The notes under the pieces: model-generated
What the model was told of the DNA's origin: nothing
What the model saw: only the letters and a program-made list of their open reading frames with translations
The model's database searches: none
Part shown: in pieces, positions 1 to 6,573 of the stretch
How the letters are laid out: the number at the start of each line of letters is the position of its first letter
How positions within the stretch are numbered: the first letter of the stretch is position 1
Assembly: GCA_003517965.1 (NCBI GenBank)
Contig: DOZO01000003.1
Location: forward strand, 24,164 to 37,880
Reading direction: 5' to 3'
Length of the DNA stretch: 13,717 bases
Source: Desulfobulbaceae bacterium
Lineage (GTDB): Bacteria > Desulfobacterota > Desulfobulbia > Desulfobulbales > Desulfurivibrionaceae
Program-made: the position numbers and the translations under genes

Positions 1-266
1 TCGATCTCCTGACCCTCGCCCTTGATGATTTTGGGGTTGGCCAGCACGATCAATTCTCGGGGGCCATCCTTGGGTGAAATATCAATGACGCAGAGTTGCA
101 AGGGGATGTTGATCTGCGGAGCGGCAAGGCCGACACCGGGAGCGGTGTACATGGTTTCGGCCATATCAGCCACCAGCTTTGTCAACTCCGGGCCGAAGTC
201 GGTTACCGGTTTGGCCGTGTCCTTGAGAATGGGAAAAGGATAGGTGACAATCTCTCGTAATGCCAT
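1..266 (-). CDS. def: Peptide deformylase, N-terminal part (truncated by window edge)
   Basis: Removes the formyl group from the N-terminal fMet of nascent proteins, acting as a metal-dependent hydrolase in the cytosol. The visible 88 residues start MALREIVTYP and contain the family's first signature, GVGLAAPQ, at residues 44-51. They continue into the CVIDISPKDGPRELIVLANP strand region. The second (EGCLS) and third (HExDH) metal-binding motifs lie beyond position 1 and cannot be checked. The ATG at 266-264 is preceded by an AAGGA-type ribosome binding site about 8 nt upstream, and family N-termini agree with this start. It lies downstream of tRNA-Val on the same strand with a 127-nt gap. Identity is confident; completeness is unknown. 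Confidence 0.93.
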   Translation of the reverse strand, partial: MALREIVTYPFPILKDTAKPVTDFGPELTKLVADMAETMYTAPGVGLAAPQINIPLQLCVIDISPKDGPRELIVLANPKIIKGEGQEI

Positions 267-393
267 GGGGGTGTCCTTAATCGGGTTGATTGTGTGATGG
301 CATGGTGAAGACCGGCTGCGTCAGGTGCGCAGTGGCCCTGGTCACACTTTGCCGGAAAGCTTTTCATAGACCTGCCCGCAGGTCCAGCAGATA

Positions 394-468
394 TGGTGGG
401 CGATACTGGGATCGAACCAGTGACCCCTGCCGTGTGAAGGCAGTGCTCTCCCGCTGAGCTAATCGCCC
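394..468 (-). tRNA. tRNA-Val (anticodon CAC)
   Basis: Reads as a complete 75-nt cloverleaf on the minus strand. It has a 7-bp acceptor stem (GGGCGAT/ATCGCCC), a D-stem GCTC/GAGC and an anticodon stem CTGCC/GGCAG enclosing the loop TTCACAC. The T-stem ACTGG/CCAGT encloses TTCGATC, and the 3' CCA is encoded (394-396). The anticodon CAC (434-436) decodes valine GUG. It sits between rubredoxin and peptide deformylase, both on the same strand. A plausible sigma-70 promoter lies directly upstream, so it is probably transcribed independently of the rubredoxin gene. Confidence 0.97.
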
Positions 469-479
469 TGATGGCTTGT

Positions 480-508
480 TGAATAATAGTATATTCCGCC
501 GCCGTCAA
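480..508 (-). promoter_or_regulatory. Candidate sigma-70 promoter for tRNA-Val
   Basis: On the minus strand, TTGACG (508-503) is followed after exactly 17 nt by TATTCA (485-480). This would place the transcription start 4-5 nt before the mature tRNA 5' end at 468. An alternative -10, TATACT (493-488), is a better hexamer but lacks a good -35. The spacing to the tRNA and the near-perfect -35 favour the first pair. Inferred by eye only. Confidence 0.5.
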
Positions 509-579
509 CAACCGAACTTTGCCGCGGCAAAAGAAGCTGGGGAGTGGCCCTGGTTTTCCACTGACCCCGGAGTTCCCAT

Positions 580-807
580 TTACCCGGTGGTTGGCAATTC
601 ACAATGGACTTCCTTGGTGGAGCCTGGACCGGCCAAGGGACGAAAGCATTTCTTGGTCGCGCCGCAGACTGGACACCGCCATTCCTCGGGCAGTTCGGCG
701 AAGCTGGTTCCCGGGGGTATTTTCCCTTTCCGGTCACCTCGGTCGGGGTCGTAGACATACCCGCAATTCGAGGTCTGGCACTGATACATCTCTTCCGGTT
801 TCGCCAT
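580..807 (-). CDS. Rubredoxin with CX4C first cysteine knuckle
   Basis: Small cytosolic one-electron carrier with a mononuclear Fe(Cys)4 centre; in anaerobes it typically serves oxygen/superoxide reduction chains. The 75-residue protein shows Cys10-x4-Cys15-Gly-Tyr-Val-Tyr-Asp-Pro and Cys45-Pro-Val-Cys48-Gly-Ala, with PPGTSFAELPEEWRCPVCGA typical of the family. The first cysteine pair is separated by four residues instead of the usual two. That insertion is known from the second rubredoxin (Rd2) of Desulfovibrio desulfuricans. The chain runs about 20 residues past the usual C-terminus and adds Cys54 and Cys69. The start is well set by an AGGAGG ribosome binding site about 7 nt before the ATG. 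The Fe-S carrier gene lies upstream on the same strand, and no partner oxidoreductase is visible. Confidence 0.94.
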   Translation of the reverse strand: MAKPEEMYQCQTSNCGYVYDPDRGDRKGKIPPGTSFAELPEEWRCPVCGATKKCFRPLAGPGSTKEVHCELPTTG

Positions 808-924
808 GGCGGCTCCTCCTGACAGATTGGTTATGCACTGTCCCGATTTCCCACAACTTTTGGGAGTACACTCAAAGTTCGTTATGAGATTATGGCCACT
901 TCCTGTATTTTCAGGAAAACCAGT

Positions 925-1281
925 TCAGGTCTTGCACTTGCCGCTTTCGATTTTTGGGAAACCTTGCAGGTTGAAACTCTGGCCGCAACCGCAGGTGGTT
1001 TTGGTGTTGGAATTGGTGAACTGCAGGCCGCCGTTGATCAGCTCGTCGGAGTAGTCGATGACCAGACCGTCAATAAATTTCCTGCTTGCTTCATCCGTCA
1101 CAATCCGGATTGATCCTGCCGTATGGGCCACACTTTCTCCGTCGCTCATCTCTCCAGCGATTTCAGCGCCGTAGGTCAGACCGGCGCATCCCCCTTCCTT
1201 GACAAAGACTCGCAGAAATTGGTCCGGTGTCAGCTTGCTGTTCAGCATCGCCTCTGCTTTTTCTTTAATGGTGATATTCAT
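925..1281 (-). CDS. A-type iron-sulfur cluster carrier (HesB/IscA/ErpA family)
   Basis: Scaffold or carrier that hands Fe-S clusters to apo-proteins. The 118-residue protein has the three conserved cysteines: Cys32 in GGCAGLTYG, and Cys97 and Cys99 in CGCGQSF near the C-terminus. The intervening strand-rich region and the sequence FTNSNTKTTCGCG match the family's N(P)N...CGCG block. One extra cysteine, Cys116, lies in the short tail. An open frame extends eight codons further upstream, but the ATG at 1281 has an ideal AGGAGG about 7 nt before it and gives the usual family length, so it is preferred. It sits alone upstream of rubredoxin with a 117-nt gap; no iscS/iscU is present. Whether it acts as IscA, ErpA or a stand-alone carrier cannot be decided. 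Confidence 0.93.
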   Translation of the reverse strand: MNITIKEKAEAMLNSKLTPDQFLRVFVKEGGCAGLTYGAEIAGEMSDGESVAHTAGSIRIVTDEASRKFIDGLVIDYSDELINGGLQFTNSNTKTTCGCGQSFNLQGFPKIESGKCKT

Positions 1282-1346
1282 AAAAGCCTCCTTCTGCAAA
1301 ATCACTTTGTTATTCCATTTCTAAGTCAAAAGAACATTTTCCCATA

Positions 1347-1366
1347 ATCCCTTCCGGCAAGGGGAT
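1347..1366 (-). terminator. Possible hairpin terminator downstream of priA
   Basis: An imperfect hairpin with a CCCTT/AAGGG core and loop CCGGC lies 36-55 nt past the priA stop, between it and the Fe-S carrier gene. On the minus strand it is followed only by a mixed T-rich stretch (TGTTCTTTTG about 15 nt later), not a tight U-run. Termination is therefore plausible but weak. Confidence 0.3.
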
Positions 1367-1368
1367 AA

Positions 1369-1388
1369 GGGCACGGCATGCCGTGCCC
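1369..1388. repeat. Perfect 20-bp palindrome, REP-like
   Basis: GGGCACGGCATGCCGTGCCC is a perfect inverted repeat whose flanks read AAG on one side and CTAC on the other. Such GC-rich (GTA)GGGGC...GCCCC(TAC) palindromes are typical of dispersed REP-type intergenic elements. Only one copy is visible here, so repetition is inferred. It starts 14 nt after the priA stop codon and may also act as an mRNA 3'-end hairpin. Confidence 0.55.
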
Positions 1389-1401
1389 CTACTGTTCAGC
1401 T

Positions 1402-3852
1402 TTATAACATATTCTCCGGATCAACATCCACCGACAAGTTCACGGCCCCGCCCAGGCGAACCTGCTCCTGTTCCAGCTCATGGCAAAGGTGGTGTAACTC
1501 TTCAAGATTCGGTCCTTTAAGCAGAAGCTGCCAGCGAAACCTGCCGCGCAGGCGGGAGATCGGCGCTGGCGCCGGGCCGAGGATTTCGGTTTTTTTAGGG
1601 CGGCGCAGTCTTTTGCCAATAGCGCTTAAGGTGTTGGCCCGGCCTTGCACCGCCTCCTCATCTTCGCCGTCAAGTACCAGGTTGATCAAGCGGCTGAAGG
1701 GCGGATAGCCTAAAGCCTTGCGCAGCCCGGTTTCTTTGGCAAAAAAACGGGGATAATCGTGATCGCGGGCTGCGGTAATGCTGTAATGGTCGGGTTGGTG
1801 GGTCTGAACGATAACCTTGCCTGGCTGCTCGCCCCGGCCCGCTCGGCCAGTTACCTGAGCCAGGAGCTGGAAGGTGCGTTCGCCAGCCTTGTAATCGGGC
1901 AGGCCCAGCCCGGCATCGGCCCAGACAATTCCTACCAGGGTTACATGAGGAAAATGATGACCCTTGGTGATTATTTGGGTGCCCACCAGAATATCCACCT
2001 CCCGGTCATGCACGGCCCTGAGGATGCGGAGGAAATCCTGACGCTTGCGGGTGGTGTCATGATCGAGTCGGGCGATGCGGGCTTTGGGGAACATCCCCGT
2101 AAGTTCCTCTTCGATACGTTCCGTGCCGAAACCGATGGGCGCGAGGTTGAGTGAGCGGCAATTACTACAAACCGTGCGGCTGTTGCTGGCAAAGCCGCAG
2201 TAATGGCAGAGCAGTTCGCCCCTTCCCTTGTGGAGGGTCAAGGTTATCCGACAATGAGGACATTGTACCGCCTGGCCGCAGTCGGAGCAGAGCATGCAGT
2301 TGGCAAAGCCGCGGCGGTTTAAAAAAATGAGGCTTTGCTCTTGCCGGGCCAGGGTTGCCCGCAGGGCCTGTTTGAGTTGCGGAGAAAAGAGCGGGGGTCG
2401 ACCGGAGACCGTGTTTACGGCCTGGAGATCGATTAGCGCCACCTGGGGCAAGGGTCGGTTTTCTATTCTGGCCGGCAGGCTTAACAGGGTGTACTTGCCA
2501 TTCAGCGCATGTTGATAGCTGGCGAGCGAGGGAGTGGCTGAACCGAGCAATACTGTGGCCTGGCCCTGGCTGCCTCGCACCAGGGCCAGGTCACGGCCCT
2601 GGTAGCGCAGGCCGTCTTCCTGTTTGTAGGCACCGTCGTGTTCTTCATCGACGATGATGAGCCCTGGGTCAGCAAGGGGGGCGAAGATGGCCGAGCGGGC
2701 GCCAATTACGATGCGCGCCTCTCCGGAAACAACCCGCTGCCACTGGTCAAAACGCTCACCCCTGGCCAGGCCGCTGTGCATCAGGGCCACGGTCTCGCCG
2801 AAGCGGGAGAAGAAATGCGCCTCCAGTTGGGTGGCCAGAGCAATCTCCGGCACCAGCACCAGGACGCTACGCCCCTGGGCCAGAGTGGTTTCCGCCGCCT
2901 GCAGATAGACCTCGGTCTTGCCGCTACCGGTGACGCCGTGCAGTAGGAAGGCGCTGTACTTTTTTTGGATGATGGCCGGGTTCAGGCGGGCAAGAGCAAG
3001 ATTTTGCTCGGCGGTCAGCCTCGCTGGCCTGGGGAAAAAAGGTGGGGCCTCGCCAAAGGGGTCACGATAAACCGGACGTTTGCTGAGATGGATGATGCCT
3101 TGGCCGGTCAGGGAGGCGATGGACTTTGCCGCGCCGCTGTAAGCCTTGGTTAGTTCCCGGCGAGGAATCCCTTGCGTCGAATCTGCCTGCCTCTCCTTAA
3201 TTAGGGCGATGGTTTTTTGTTCCGAGTGCTTGAGGCTGGACAAGATCTTAGGGGTAAGTGCTTCGGAGATGAGAGACACGCAGATCTCTGTTTTCTGGCC
3301 GATGCTTGCCCCGGCAATAATCTGTTCTACCGAGATCTGGCCTTGTTCCACCCATTGCTCGATGAGGCGTCGTTCCTTCCCCCGCCAGAGCTTGCGCATG
3401 GTGGCTGGGCTTAGTTTTTTCTTGGCCGTCAAATTGGCAAGCCAGGGATGCTCATGGATCAGCTGCGGCTGTTCAACAAGAAAATAGTGCAGTCCTTCTT
3501 CAGTGGCCTTGAGTTGGCGGCCACTTTGTGAGGTGAGCCCGCCAGGCAGAGCGCCACGGATTACTTCGCCAATGGGATAATGATAGTAGCGGGCCACCCA
3601 GCGAAAAAAAGGAACCAACCCTTCCGGGAAAACCGGAAAATCATCCAGGATTTCGCTCACCGGTTTGAGACGAAACTCGGGCTTTTCTTCGCTTAAGACC
3701 AGCACATAACCGGTGAGCAGGCGTCCGCCTAAGGGGATCAGCACTCGTTGTCCTGGCCTGGGGATCTCCCCGCTGGTCGGGATGGCATAGGTCAGGGTTT
3801 GCGGCAGGGGCGCGGCTACGGCTATTTCAAGATAAGTAGGGGATGCGGACAT
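1402..3852 (-). CDS. priA: Primosomal replication-restart helicase PriA
   Basis: 3'-to-5' DNA helicase that recognises stalled or repaired forks and reloads the replisome. The 816-residue product (from the ATG at 3852) opens with the 3'-DNA-binding domain (YLEIAVAAPLPQTLTYAIP) and a winged-helix region. Next come a superfamily 2 helicase core with Walker A GVTGSGKTE near residue 307 and Walker B DEEHD near residue 400. A zinc region at about 517-562 has four CxxC pairs (CMLC, CPHC, CHYC, CSNC), the eight cysteines that bind two Zn ions. After that come the second helicase lobe (GTQIITKGHHFPHV, VTGRAGRGEQPG) and the C-terminal domain. The frame is open to a TTG at 3900, which would add 16 residues. 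That TTG lies inside the preceding terminator-like sequence and no family homology begins there, so the ATG is preferred, although neither start has a clear ribosome binding site. galU lies upstream on the same strand. Confidence 0.96.
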   Translation of the reverse strand: MSASPTYLEIAVAAPLPQTLTYAIPTSGEIPRPGQRVLIPLGGRLLTGYVLVLSEEKPEFRLKPVSEILDDFPVFPEGLVPFFRWVARYYHYPIGEVIRGALPGGLTSQSGRQLKATEEGLHYFLVEQPQLIHEHPWLANLTAKKKLSPATMRKLWRGKERRLIEQWVEQGQISVEQIIAGASIGQKTEICVSLISEALTPKILSSLKHSEQKTIALIKERQADSTQGIPRRELTKAYSGAAKSIASLTGQGIIHLSKRPVYRDPFGEAPPFFPRPARLTAEQNLALARLNPAIIQKKYSAFLLHGVTGSGKTEVYLQAAETTLAQGRSVLVLVPEIALATQLEAHFFSRFGETVALMHSGLARGERFDQWQRVVSGEARIVIGARSAIFAPLADPGLIIVDEEHDGAYKQEDGLRYQGRDLALVRGSQGQATVLLGSATPSLASYQHALNGKYTLLSLPARIENRPLPQVALIDLQAVNTVSGRPPLFSPQLKQALRATLARQEQSLIFLNRRGFANCMLCSDCGQAVQCPHCRITLTLHKGRGELLCHYCGFASNSRTVCSNCRSLNLAPIGFGTERIEEELTGMFPKARIARLDHDTTRKRQDFLRILRAVHDREVDILVGTQIITKGHHFPHVTLVGIVWADAGLGLPDYKAGERTFQLLAQVTGRAGRGEQPGKVIVQTHQPDHYSITAARDHDYPRFFAKETGLRKALGYPPFSRLINLVLDGEDEEAVQGRANTLSAIGKRLRRPKKTEILGPAPAPISRLRGRFRWQLLLKGPNLEELHHLCHELEQEQVRLGGAVNLSVDVDPENML

Positions 3853-3871
3853 GGCGCGTTGACTGCTCAGG

Positions 3872-3900
3872 TGGATAGTCTGACTAAGCCGTTGTAACAA
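3872..3900 (-). promoter_or_regulatory. Weak candidate promoter for priA
   Basis: On the minus strand, TTGTTA (3900-3895) and TATCCA (3877-3872) are 17 nt apart. Transcription would start about 10-15 nt before the ATG at 3852. The matches to consensus are only moderate (4/6 and 3/6). The pair also overlaps the T-rich tail of the preceding hairpin, so this is a suggestion only. Confidence 0.25.
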
Positions 3901-3925
3901 AATAAGGTCGTCATCTGGATGACCT
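3896..3925 (-). terminator. Candidate intrinsic terminator after galU
   Basis: On the minus strand a short hairpin (AGGTC...GACCT, or the bulged alternative GGTCATC/GATGAC-GACC) is followed at once by TTATTTTGTT. Position and polarity fit termination of galU transcription before priA. The hairpin is small, so confidence is moderate. Confidence 0.4.
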
Positions 3926-3927
3926 CA

Positions 3928-3986
3928 ACGGCATAAAGAGCCGTAAACGAAATGGTCGAGTAGGCAGAAAGTATTTCGTAACGGCT
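3928..3986. repeat. Nested inverted repeats in the galU-priA gap
   Basis: A 14-15 nt imperfect inverted repeat (AGCCGT-AAACGAAAT at 3939-3953 against ATTTCGTAACGGCT at 3973-3986) encloses a 19-nt spacer. A second hairpin, ACGGC/GCCGT (3928-3932 and 3940-3944, 7-nt loop), shares its left arm. Both lie immediately after the galU stop. They could form alternative structures in the galU mRNA 3' end, or be a remnant of a small dispersed repeat. Confidence 0.45.
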
Positions 3987-3987
3987 C

Positions 3988-4857
3988 CTAAAAATCAGCG
4001 CAGACTTCCTTGATGTGTTTCTTGAAATCCTTGCATAACACGGGATGCCTCAGGGCATAGGCTACAATGGCCTTGAGATAGCCGAGCTTGTCTCCGGCGT
4101 CAAAGCGGGTGCCCGTGAATTCATAGGCATACATGGGTCGTTGTTTCGCCAGGGCCAGGAGAGCGTCGGTGAGCTGGATTTCTCCGCCGTGGCCAGGGGT
4201 GGTTTTTTCGAGCAAGGGAAAGATCTCCGGGTCCAGCAGATAACGGCCAATGATTGCCAGGTTGGAGTCAGTGGTGCCGGGGGCTGGCTTTTCTATCATG
4301 CGGTCTACCTGATACACCCCTTCCCTAATTTTGGTGCCCTCTACGATTCCGTATTGGCTGGTTTCTTCCGTGGGGACCCTCTGAATCGCCACGATGGGTG
4401 CGTTCAGCTCCTGGTGCAGGGTGCGCATCTGCTGGCAGCACGGGATTTTGCTCAATACCAGATCATCACCCAAGAGCACCATGAAGGGTTCGTTGCCAAT
4501 GACATTTCTGGTAGCCCAAATGGCATGACCCAGTCCTAATGGTTTTTTCTGGCGGACCGTGGTAATGTCGATGAGGTTTGAGATGTGGTTGATCTCTTCG
4601 CAGAGGGCATCCTTGCCCTTCATTTTGAGGATGGTGTCGAGTTCGAAATCATAGTCAAAATGATTTTCAATGGCTGATTTGCCCTGGCTGGTGACAAAAA
4701 CAATCTCTTCAATCCCGGAGGCGACCACCTCTTCGACAATATACTGGATGGTAGGTCGATCAACGATGGTGAGCATTTCTTTGGGGATCGCCTTGCTGGC
4801 AGGAAGAAAGCGCGTACCCTTTCCGGCCACTGGGATAACAGCTTTGCGTACGTTCAT
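3988..4857 (-). CDS. galU: UTP--glucose-1-phosphate uridylyltransferase
   Basis: Makes UDP-glucose from UTP and glucose-1-phosphate, feeding lipopolysaccharide, exopolysaccharide and (via GalE) UDP-galactose synthesis in the cytosol. The 289-residue protein has the bacterial GalU signature G-K-GTRFLPASKAIPKEM at residues 12-28. It continues with PTIQYIVEE, KPLGLGHAI, PFMVLLGDD (metal/UTP-binding Asp pair), IEKP and the C-terminal GTRFDAGDKLGYLKA block, all in family order and at family length. The ATG at 4857 starts the conserved N-terminus (NVRKAVIPVAG); the upstream GGAT is only a weak ribosome binding site. It is divergent from tilS across a 75-nt gap and lies upstream of priA on the same strand. 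Together with galE, it places two Leloir-type enzymes in this window in separate transcription units. Confidence 0.97.
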   Translation of the reverse strand: MNVRKAVIPVAGKGTRFLPASKAIPKEMLTIVDRPTIQYIVEEVVASGIEEIVFVTSQGKSAIENHFDYDFELDTILKMKGKDALCEEINHISNLIDITTVRQKKPLGLGHAIWATRNVIGNEPFMVLLGDDLVLSKIPCCQQMRTLHQELNAPIVAIQRVPTEETSQYGIVEGTKIREGVYQVDRMIEKPAPGTTDSNLAIIGRYLLDPEIFPLLEKTTPGHGGEIQLTDALLALAKQRPMYAYEFTGTRFDAGDKLGYLKAIVAYALRHPVLCKDFKKHIKEVCADF

Positions 4858-4932
4858 TTGAGATCCGTTGCTTAATGGTTTTCGTAAAAAAAGAATGCGT
4901 TTCAGTAATGTATATCACATAGTCAAAGACAG

Positions 4933-6447
4933 ATGCTTCTTCAAGATAATAATGACCAGCAGATGAAACGTATGCATTTTTTTATAAAAAAGATAGAAAA
5001 AATTATTAGGCGTGAGGGATTTATTGCCTCTGGAGAGCGTTGTGTCGTGGGGGTATCCGGCGGGCCGGATTCCATGGCCCTGCTGCAGGTTTTGGCGCAG
5101 TTGGCCCCGGTCTTTGACCTTTTTTTGGTGGTTGCCCATGTGGATCATGGCCTGCGACCCAATGAGGCTGAAGCGGAGGCTCATCTGGTAAGGGAAGCAG
5201 CCAAAGCTCTGCAGCTTGTCTGTGAATGCGGCAAGGTGGAGGTTGCCGTTTATGCTCAGGAGCAGGGCTTGTCCCTTGAACATGCCGCCCGTAATCTGCG
5301 TTACGGATTTATGGAAGAGGTGGCGGCACGGTACCGGGCTACGAAGATTGCCGTGGCACATACGGCGGATGATCAGGCCGAGGAGATTTTGCTGCGCCTT
5401 ATCCGTGGTACAGGTCGCGCTGGCCTGACCGGGATGGCGAGATTGCGCGATGATCTTGTGGTCCGGCCTTTTCTGGGGATCGCCAAGGAAGAGATTCTTC
5501 ATTATCTTAGTGCGGGAAATATCCCCTATTGTCTCGACAGTTCCAATCAGGAGCGGATTTATCTGCGCAATCGGATCAGACTTGATTTGCTTCCCTATTT
5601 GCAAGAGCATTTCAACGCCAATATCGGTAATTCCCTGCGGGAAACGGCGGCTATCTTGGAGGGGGAGGAAGAGTTGCTGGCGGAAATGGCCAGCCAGTCC
5701 TATGCCAAGGTGGTTGAGGTGGGCGGAGGCGCACCTGTTGAGCTGACGCTCAAGCTGGTAGATTTTCTGGATCAGCCTTTGGCTATCAGACGGCGTATTC
5801 TGGAAACAGCCTGTTGGCACATGAGTTGTCGGCCAACGTTCAGGCAGATTGCTCAACTTCTGGCGCTGGCGGAAAACGGAGGCAATGGCGCTGGTCTGCA
5901 TCTGGCTCGTGGTTTAAGGGTTATCAAGACAGAGGGACGGCTTGATTTTTGTTATCCACAGGGGCGGCAGGCTTTACGCGGCAAGCTCCTGGCTGCGGGC
6001 ATGGAAGAGATTTATTTTGCCAGGGAAATTTCCGGCCCGGGTGAGTATGTTGTTGAGGCCATGGACGCAAGGATTACGCTGTGCCTTCTGGAGACACTTT
6101 CTGAAGGCTGGGCAGAACAGACTCCAGAGATTCTGTACTGTGATGCCGAAAAAGTTTGTTTCCCCCTGATGATCAGGGCCTTCCAGGATGGAGACCGTTT
6201 TCATCCTCTGGGGGCGCCGGGCCGCAAAAAGGTAGGCGATTTTTTTACTGATCAGAAGATCCCTTTGGACCAACGGAGGCGGATACCAATACTGGTTGAT
6301 CAAGGGGGAATCATCGCTCTTCTTGGTGTGCGCTCTGACCAACGGGCGGCCATTGACCCCAGTACCAGAAGGATTCTGGCGGTAAGCCTGCACCCTTTGT
6401 CCCACGGTGAAAATGGCTTTACTGGAAAAGCGATACATGGTAAGTAA
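4933..6447 (+). CDS. tilS: tRNA(Ile)-lysidine synthase TilS
   Basis: ATP-dependent enzyme that attaches lysine to C34 of tRNA-Ile2(CAU), switching it from Met to Ile identity so that AUA can be read. The N-terminal ATP-pyrophosphatase domain shows the PP-loop SGGPDSM at residues 42-48, then HVDHGLRPNEAEAEA and AHTADDQAEEILLRLIRGTGRAGLTGM. YLRNRIRLDLLPYL follows in the expected place. The substrate-binding and C-terminal domains follow, ending with VGDFFTDQKIPLDQRRRIPILVD, so this is the long E. coli-type form (504 residues). In-frame ATGs also occur at 4963 and 4972. The one at 4972 matches usual family N-termini best, and none has a strong ribosome binding site, so the first 13 residues are uncertain. 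tRNA-Arg begins 27 nt downstream with no terminator between. Confidence 0.95.
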   Translation: MLLQDNNDQQMKRMHFFIKKIEKIIRREGFIASGERCVVGVSGGPDSMALLQVLAQLAPVFDLFLVVAHVDHGLRPNEAEAEAHLVREAAKALQLVCECGKVEVAVYAQEQGLSLEHAARNLRYGFMEEVAARYRATKIAVAHTADDQAEEILLRLIRGTGRAGLTGMARLRDDLVVRPFLGIAKEEILHYLSAGNIPYCLDSSNQERIYLRNRIRLDLLPYLQEHFNANIGNSLRETAAILEGEEELLAEMASQSYAKVVEVGGGAPVELTLKLVDFLDQPLAIRRRILETACWHMSCRPTFRQIAQLLALAENGGNGAGLHLARGLRVIKTEGRLDFCYPQGRQALRGKLLAAGMEEIYFAREISGPGEYVVEAMDARITLCLLETLSEGWAEQTPEILYCDAEKVCFPLMIRAFQDGDRFHPLGAPGRKKVGDFFTDQKIPLDQRRRIPILVDQGGIIALLGVRSDQRAAIDPSTRRILAVSLHPLSHGENGFTGKAIHGK

Positions 6448-6474
6448 GGTGCCATTAAGAACATGATACCCTGA

Positions 6475-6551
6475 GGGCGGGTAGCTCAGTTGGATAGAGT
6501 GTTGGCCTCCGAAGCCAAAGGTCGTGGGTTCGATCCCCGCTCCGCCCACCA
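6475..6551 (+). tRNA. tRNA-Arg (anticodon CCG)
   Basis: Complete 77-nt cloverleaf. The acceptor stem is GGGCGGG/TCCGCCC with one G-U pair, and the D-stem is GCTC/GAGT. The anticodon stem TTGGC/GCCAA encloses CTCCGAA, giving anticodon CCG, which reads arginine CGG. The T-stem GTGGG/CCCGC encloses TTCGATC, and the 3' CCA is encoded (6549-6551). It lies 27 nt after tilS and 22 nt before the ArsR-family gene, all on the plus strand. It may be processed from a tilS-tRNA-arsR transcript. Confidence 0.97.
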
Positions 6552-6573
6552 TTATAATAGTAAGGCCTGATTG

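Noticed and set aside
369..384. Hairpin GACCTG/CAGGTC just downstream of tRNA-Val, considered as a terminator
   Set aside because: No U-run follows on the minus strand. It may still be a processing or weak structural element, but termination is not supported.
900..917. TTCCTG/CAGGAA hairpin after the Fe-S carrier gene, considered as a terminator
   Set aside because: A 6-bp stem followed by GTGGCC rather than a T-run; too weak to call.
1301..1329. TTGACT 17 nt from AGTGAT upstream of the Fe-S carrier gene, considered as a promoter
   Set aside because: The -10 match is poor and the implied transcription start would fall at the ribosome binding site.
4915..5901. Long open frame of 328 codons on the minus strand, antisense to tilS
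   Set aside because: No recognisable domain, no ribosome binding site, low-complexity basic composition, and fully covered by the well-supported tilS reading frame.
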